A DNA stretch of 64,000 bases. Origin: Rhodococcus sp. B7740 (GTDB lineage Bacteria > Actinomycetota > Actinomycetes > Mycobacteriales > Mycobacteriaceae). A program made the translations under genes and the position numbers. Below the pieces are notes generated by a model, which was given only the letters and a program-made list of their open reading frames with translations, made no database searches and was not told the origin of the DNA. This document shows, piece by piece, positions 60,725-64,000 of this stretch. The first letter of the stretch is position 1, and every line of letters starts with the position of its first letter. The stretch covers positions 1,798,001 through 1,862,000 of the forward strand of contig NZ_CP010797.1 of the NCBI RefSeq assembly GCF_000954115.1, written 5' to 3'.

Positions 60725-62035
60725 ATGAAAAGGATCAGAAGTTTCGCGGCTGTATGTGCGGTATCGATTGCGCTCGTCGGAATCGGTGCTGGACCTGCCC
60801 CGGCACAGCCGGCCGCCGAGCCTCCGGTTCCGACGACGACACCGCCGTTCACGACGCCGGACACCGACAGCTGCCCGTTCGCCGCGTCACCGCCCCCGGC
60901 GATCGATCTGTCCGAGGTACCGGCACCTGGAAGCACTGCCCCGCAACCACTCCCGATTCCCGCCGAGGCCGTCGGCGGCGACCGGCTCGCCGAATGTGGG
61001 GCGGTGCTGCCGGACGGGGCTCCCCCGTTGCCTGCCGATATCTCGGCCACCGGGTTCGTGGTGGCCGACATGGACTCCGGCTCAGTACTGGCCGCCAAGG
61101 ATCCGCACGGTCGGTACCGGCCGGCGAGCACTATCAAGGTGCTGCTTGCGATCGTCGCCCTCGACGAGCTGGACTTGAACTCTCGTATCACCGCGACCGC
61201 AGAGGATGCCGACGCCGAGGGCAGTGCCGTCGGCATCGGGAAGAACGGTGTCTACACCAATCTCGAATTGATGCAGGGTCTGGTGATGGCATCGGGAAAC
61301 GATGCAGCACACGCGTTGTCCAGGCAGTTGGGCGGGGACGCGGCCACCGTGGAGAAAATGAATGCCAAGGCCGCAGAACTGGGTGCGCTCGACACGCGCA
61401 CCGCCACGCCGTCCGGTCTCGACGGTCCCGGCATGGCGAGCTCGGCCTACGACCTGGCGTTGATCTACCGCGCGGCCATGCGCAATCCGACCTTCGCGCA
61501 ATTGATTTCGACCGAAACCGTTCAGTTTCCCGGCTACCCGAGGGACCCGACGATCCCGGACGACCAAGACCGACCCGGGTTCGCCCTCTCCAACGACAAT
61601 CAGCTGCTCTACAACTACGAGGGAGCTCTCGGCGGCAAGACCGGGTACACCGACGATGCGCGCCAGACATTCGTCGCAGGAGCAGAGCGGGGCGGCAGGC
61701 GTCTGGTCGTGACGATCATGAAGGGTGACGTGTTGCCGATCCGGCCGTGGGAGCAGGCGGCCCGCCTGTTGGACTACGGGTTCGCGCTCGATTCCGGCCG
61801 CGGCGTCGGCGAACTCGTGGAGCCGCGATCGACATCCGCGGTGACGAGTACGCGCACGCCCGCGGCCGGTCCGACGCTCGCCCAGCCGCCCGCATCGGCG
61901 TCCGGGTCGAGCTCCCGCCAGTCGGAGATGCAGGCCCAAGGCGACACCGTCGTTCGCATCGCGATCGGTGTCATCGGTTCGATCGTGGTGATCGGGCTGC
62001 TGTGGGGAGCTCGACGGCTGTCACGCAACCGCTGA
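60725..62035 (+). CDS. dacB: D-alanyl-D-alanine carboxypeptidase (penicillin-binding protein)
   Basis: A 436-residue class C-type low-mass PBP (S11), like mycobacterial DacB1 (Rv3330). Signal peptide about residues 1-28 (IALVGIGAGPAPAQ), a Pro/Thr-rich spacer, then the penicilloyl-serine transferase domain: Ser135-x-x-Lys in PASTIKV, SGN near residue 190 and GGKTGYT near 303. A C-terminal transmembrane helix (about 411-430) is followed by basic residues, anchoring it from outside. It trims the terminal D-Ala of peptidoglycan stems. Divergent from twin 2, with dyad site 2 between them. Confidence 0.93.
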   Translation: MKRIRSFAAVCAVSIALVGIGAGPAPAQPAAEPPVPTTTPPFTTPDTDSCPFAASPPPAIDLSEVPAPGSTAPQPLPIPAEAVGGDRLAECGAVLPDGAPPLPADISATGFVVADMDSGSVLAAKDPHGRYRPASTIKVLLAIVALDELDLNSRITATAEDADAEGSAVGIGKNGVYTNLELMQGLVMASGNDAAHALSRQLGGDAATVEKMNAKAAELGALDTRTATPSGLDGPGMASSAYDLALIYRAAMRNPTFAQLISTETVQFPGYPRDPTIPDDQDRPGFALSNDNQLLYNYEGALGGKTGYTDDARQTFVAGAERGGRRLVVTIMKGDVLPIRPWEQAARLLDYGFALDSGRGVGELVEPRSTSAVTSTRTPAAGPTLAQPPASASGSSSRQSEMQAQGDTVVRIAIGVIGSIVVIGLLWGARRLSRNR

Positions 62036-62068
62036 ACCGGCTCGACCGACAGAGCGATCGCGATCCGA

Positions 62069-63088
62069 TCAGCGGCGTCTGTTGCGCAATCCTGCGACGC
62101 CGAGAGCGGCGAGGGCACCGGCACCCACCAGCGCCAGACCCCCCGTCACGCCCGGCCCTTCGCTGACCTCGACCCTGGTGTTGATCACCGCCGGCTCCGG
62201 TGCCGGAACATGCGCCTCGGCGAGGCTTTCGCGAGTGGTCGCAGCGAACGCCGTGGAGAACAGCACCAGCCGTGACGTCGTGAACACGAACACCAGCAGA
62301 CCGATGATGGGTCCGAAGACCACCCCTGCTGGGCCACTCGTCACCGAGGCCAGGTAGATGGCACCGAGCTGCTTGAAGATCTCGAACCCGACGGCAGCGA
62401 GCAGGGCTCCTTTCGCTGCGCTGTGCCACGAGACCGGCTCGCGCGGCAAACGCGAGATCACCCAGGTGAACAACGCCCAAGTACCCGCAAGCGCGAGAAG
62501 AATCGAGAAGACGCGCAGGGCCACGCCCACTCCCGGGACGGAATCGAGATTGGCCCACTCGAGAATGCTGCGCATCAGCCCACCTCCGGCCAGTGCCGAC
62601 AACGCCAACGACAGCACCAGCGCGGTCCCCAGCCCCAGCAGCGCAGCGAAATCCTTGGCCTTGGTAGCCAGAAATCCACCCTGCTCGTGCTGGCTCTCCC
62701 ACATGGCGGTCAGTGCCTCGCGCAGGTTCGCGATCCAACCGAGACCCGCATACAAGGCACCGAGCAGACCGATGATGCCGACACTGGTCCGTGACTCGAT
62801 GGCCGTCTGGATCAGCGAATTGATCGTCTCGCCGAAGCTGCCGGGCACGTTCTCGGCAATCTGCGACTGGATCTCGGCAAGCCACTCGGGCTGATTCACC
62901 AGCACGAATCCAGCGATCGCGAACGCGACCATCAGCAGTGGGAACAAGGCCAACACACTGAAGTACGTCATGCCTGCCGCGTAGTAATCGCCCTTCTGAC
63001 CCTGATACCGCTGTGCCGCAACAACAGTGTGATCGAGCCAGGGCCACCGTTTGCGCCGGTCTTCGAGGATCGCCTTGAAATCTGGCAT
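62069..63088 (-). CDS. YihY/virulence factor BrkB family membrane protein
   Basis: A 339-residue polytopic protein with about six hydrophobic helices. Family marks: QGKGDYYAAGMTYFSVLALF-like segment near residue 32 and GIIGLLGALYAGLGWIANLR near residue 115. Corresponds by order to Rv3335c upstream of trpS. The role of the family is unknown; the old RNase BN assignment was wrong. The C-terminus has an extra hydrophobic Gly/Ala stretch and a basic end (RNRRR). ATG 63088 follows a weak ribosome site, 64 bases after the trpS stop, and the two are probably cotranscribed. Confidence 0.87.
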   Translation of the reverse strand: MPDFKAILEDRRKRWPWLDHTVVAAQRYQGQKGDYYAAGMTYFSVLALFPLLMVAFAIAGFVLVNQPEWLAEIQSQIAENVPGSFGETINSLIQTAIESRTSVGIIGLLGALYAGLGWIANLREALTAMWESQHEQGGFLATKAKDFAALLGLGTALVLSLALSALAGGGLMRSILEWANLDSVPGVGVALRVFSILLALAGTWALFTWVISRLPREPVSWHSAAKGALLAAVGFEIFKQLGAIYLASVTSGPAGVVFGPIIGLLVFVFTTSRLVLFSTAFAATTRESLAEAHVPAPEPAVINTRVEVSEGPGVTGGLALVGAGALAALGVAGLRNRRR

Positions 63089-63152
63089 GGCACTCACCTT
63101 CTCGCTGTCGTCGCCTGCTGTCGGATCGTGTCGCCGCGGTGTGCCGTAGATG

Positions 63153-64000
<848 letters not shown>

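Overview
The window looks like chromosomal DNA of a high-GC actinobacterium of the order Mycobacteriales, most likely Rhodococcus or a close relative. This is inferred from uniform GC-rich codon use, frequent GTG starts, and a gene order that follows the Mycobacterium tuberculosis stretch lhr-nei-glpD2-lpdA-Rv3304-amiA1-amiB1-deoD-pmmB-upp-Rv3311-add-deoA-cdd-sdhCDAB and later dacB1-yihY-trpS. No rRNA, tRNA, CRISPR array, insertion sequence, prophage or plasmid origin was seen. Coding density is high, and only one gene-free stretch exceeds 300 bases (11164-11540).

Region 1 (1-7391) is a purine/urate catabolism island: the end of 5-hydroxyisourate hydrolase, urate oxidase, a DUF2461 protein, a PucR-type regulator, and a divergent xanthine dehydrogenase made of an FAD subunit and a fused [2Fe-2S]/molybdopterin subunit. 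An Lrp-type regulator converges on it. Region 2 (7490-15194) holds a CPBP membrane protease with an SDR protein, a coiled hypothetical protein, then a divergent lipid- or secondary-metabolism-like group: an acyl-CoA dehydrogenase homologue facing an alpha-oxoamine synthase and an SDR fused to an incomplete alpha/beta-hydrolase. The AT-rich region between them carries three 18-bp direct repeats.

Region 3 (15291-22549) contains the DNA-repair pair lhr-nei2 and an ECF42-type sigma factor with its DGPF/YciI partner. Region 4 (22546-34832) has glpD, a PLP aminotransferase, lpdA, a gamma-glutamylcyclotransferase, a TrmO-like protein, two M20 amidohydrolases, an enoyl-CoA hydratase, then purine nucleoside phosphorylase, a phosphohexomutase, uracil phosphoribosyltransferase and a DUF2797 protein. 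Region 5 (35586-38991) is a small type VII secretion-like cassette (EspC-like protein, WXG-NlpC/P60 peptidase, a small protein, a YbaB/EspL-like protein) followed by an Rv3311-like acidic protein.

Region 6 (39013-53111) contains adenosine deaminase, a block that looks like amine/polyamine uptake and catabolism (APC permease, universal stress protein, FAD amine oxidase, aldehyde dehydrogenase, Lrp regulator, class III aminotransferase), then deoA-cdd and the sdhCDAB operon. Region 7 (53174-57353) has an acyl-CoA dehydrogenase and a three-gene sugar-type ABC importer.

Region 8 (57506-60589) is the most unusual part: a two-component system lies between two small membrane-anchored or exported proteins with the same layout (hydrophobic N-terminus, Pro-rich linker, Asp/Trp-rich tail). 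A closely similar 16-bp dyad (13 of 16 identical) lies upstream of each of these two genes, which suggests a self-contained regulon. The window closes with a D,D-carboxypeptidase, a YihY/BrkB membrane protein and the 3' part of trpS.
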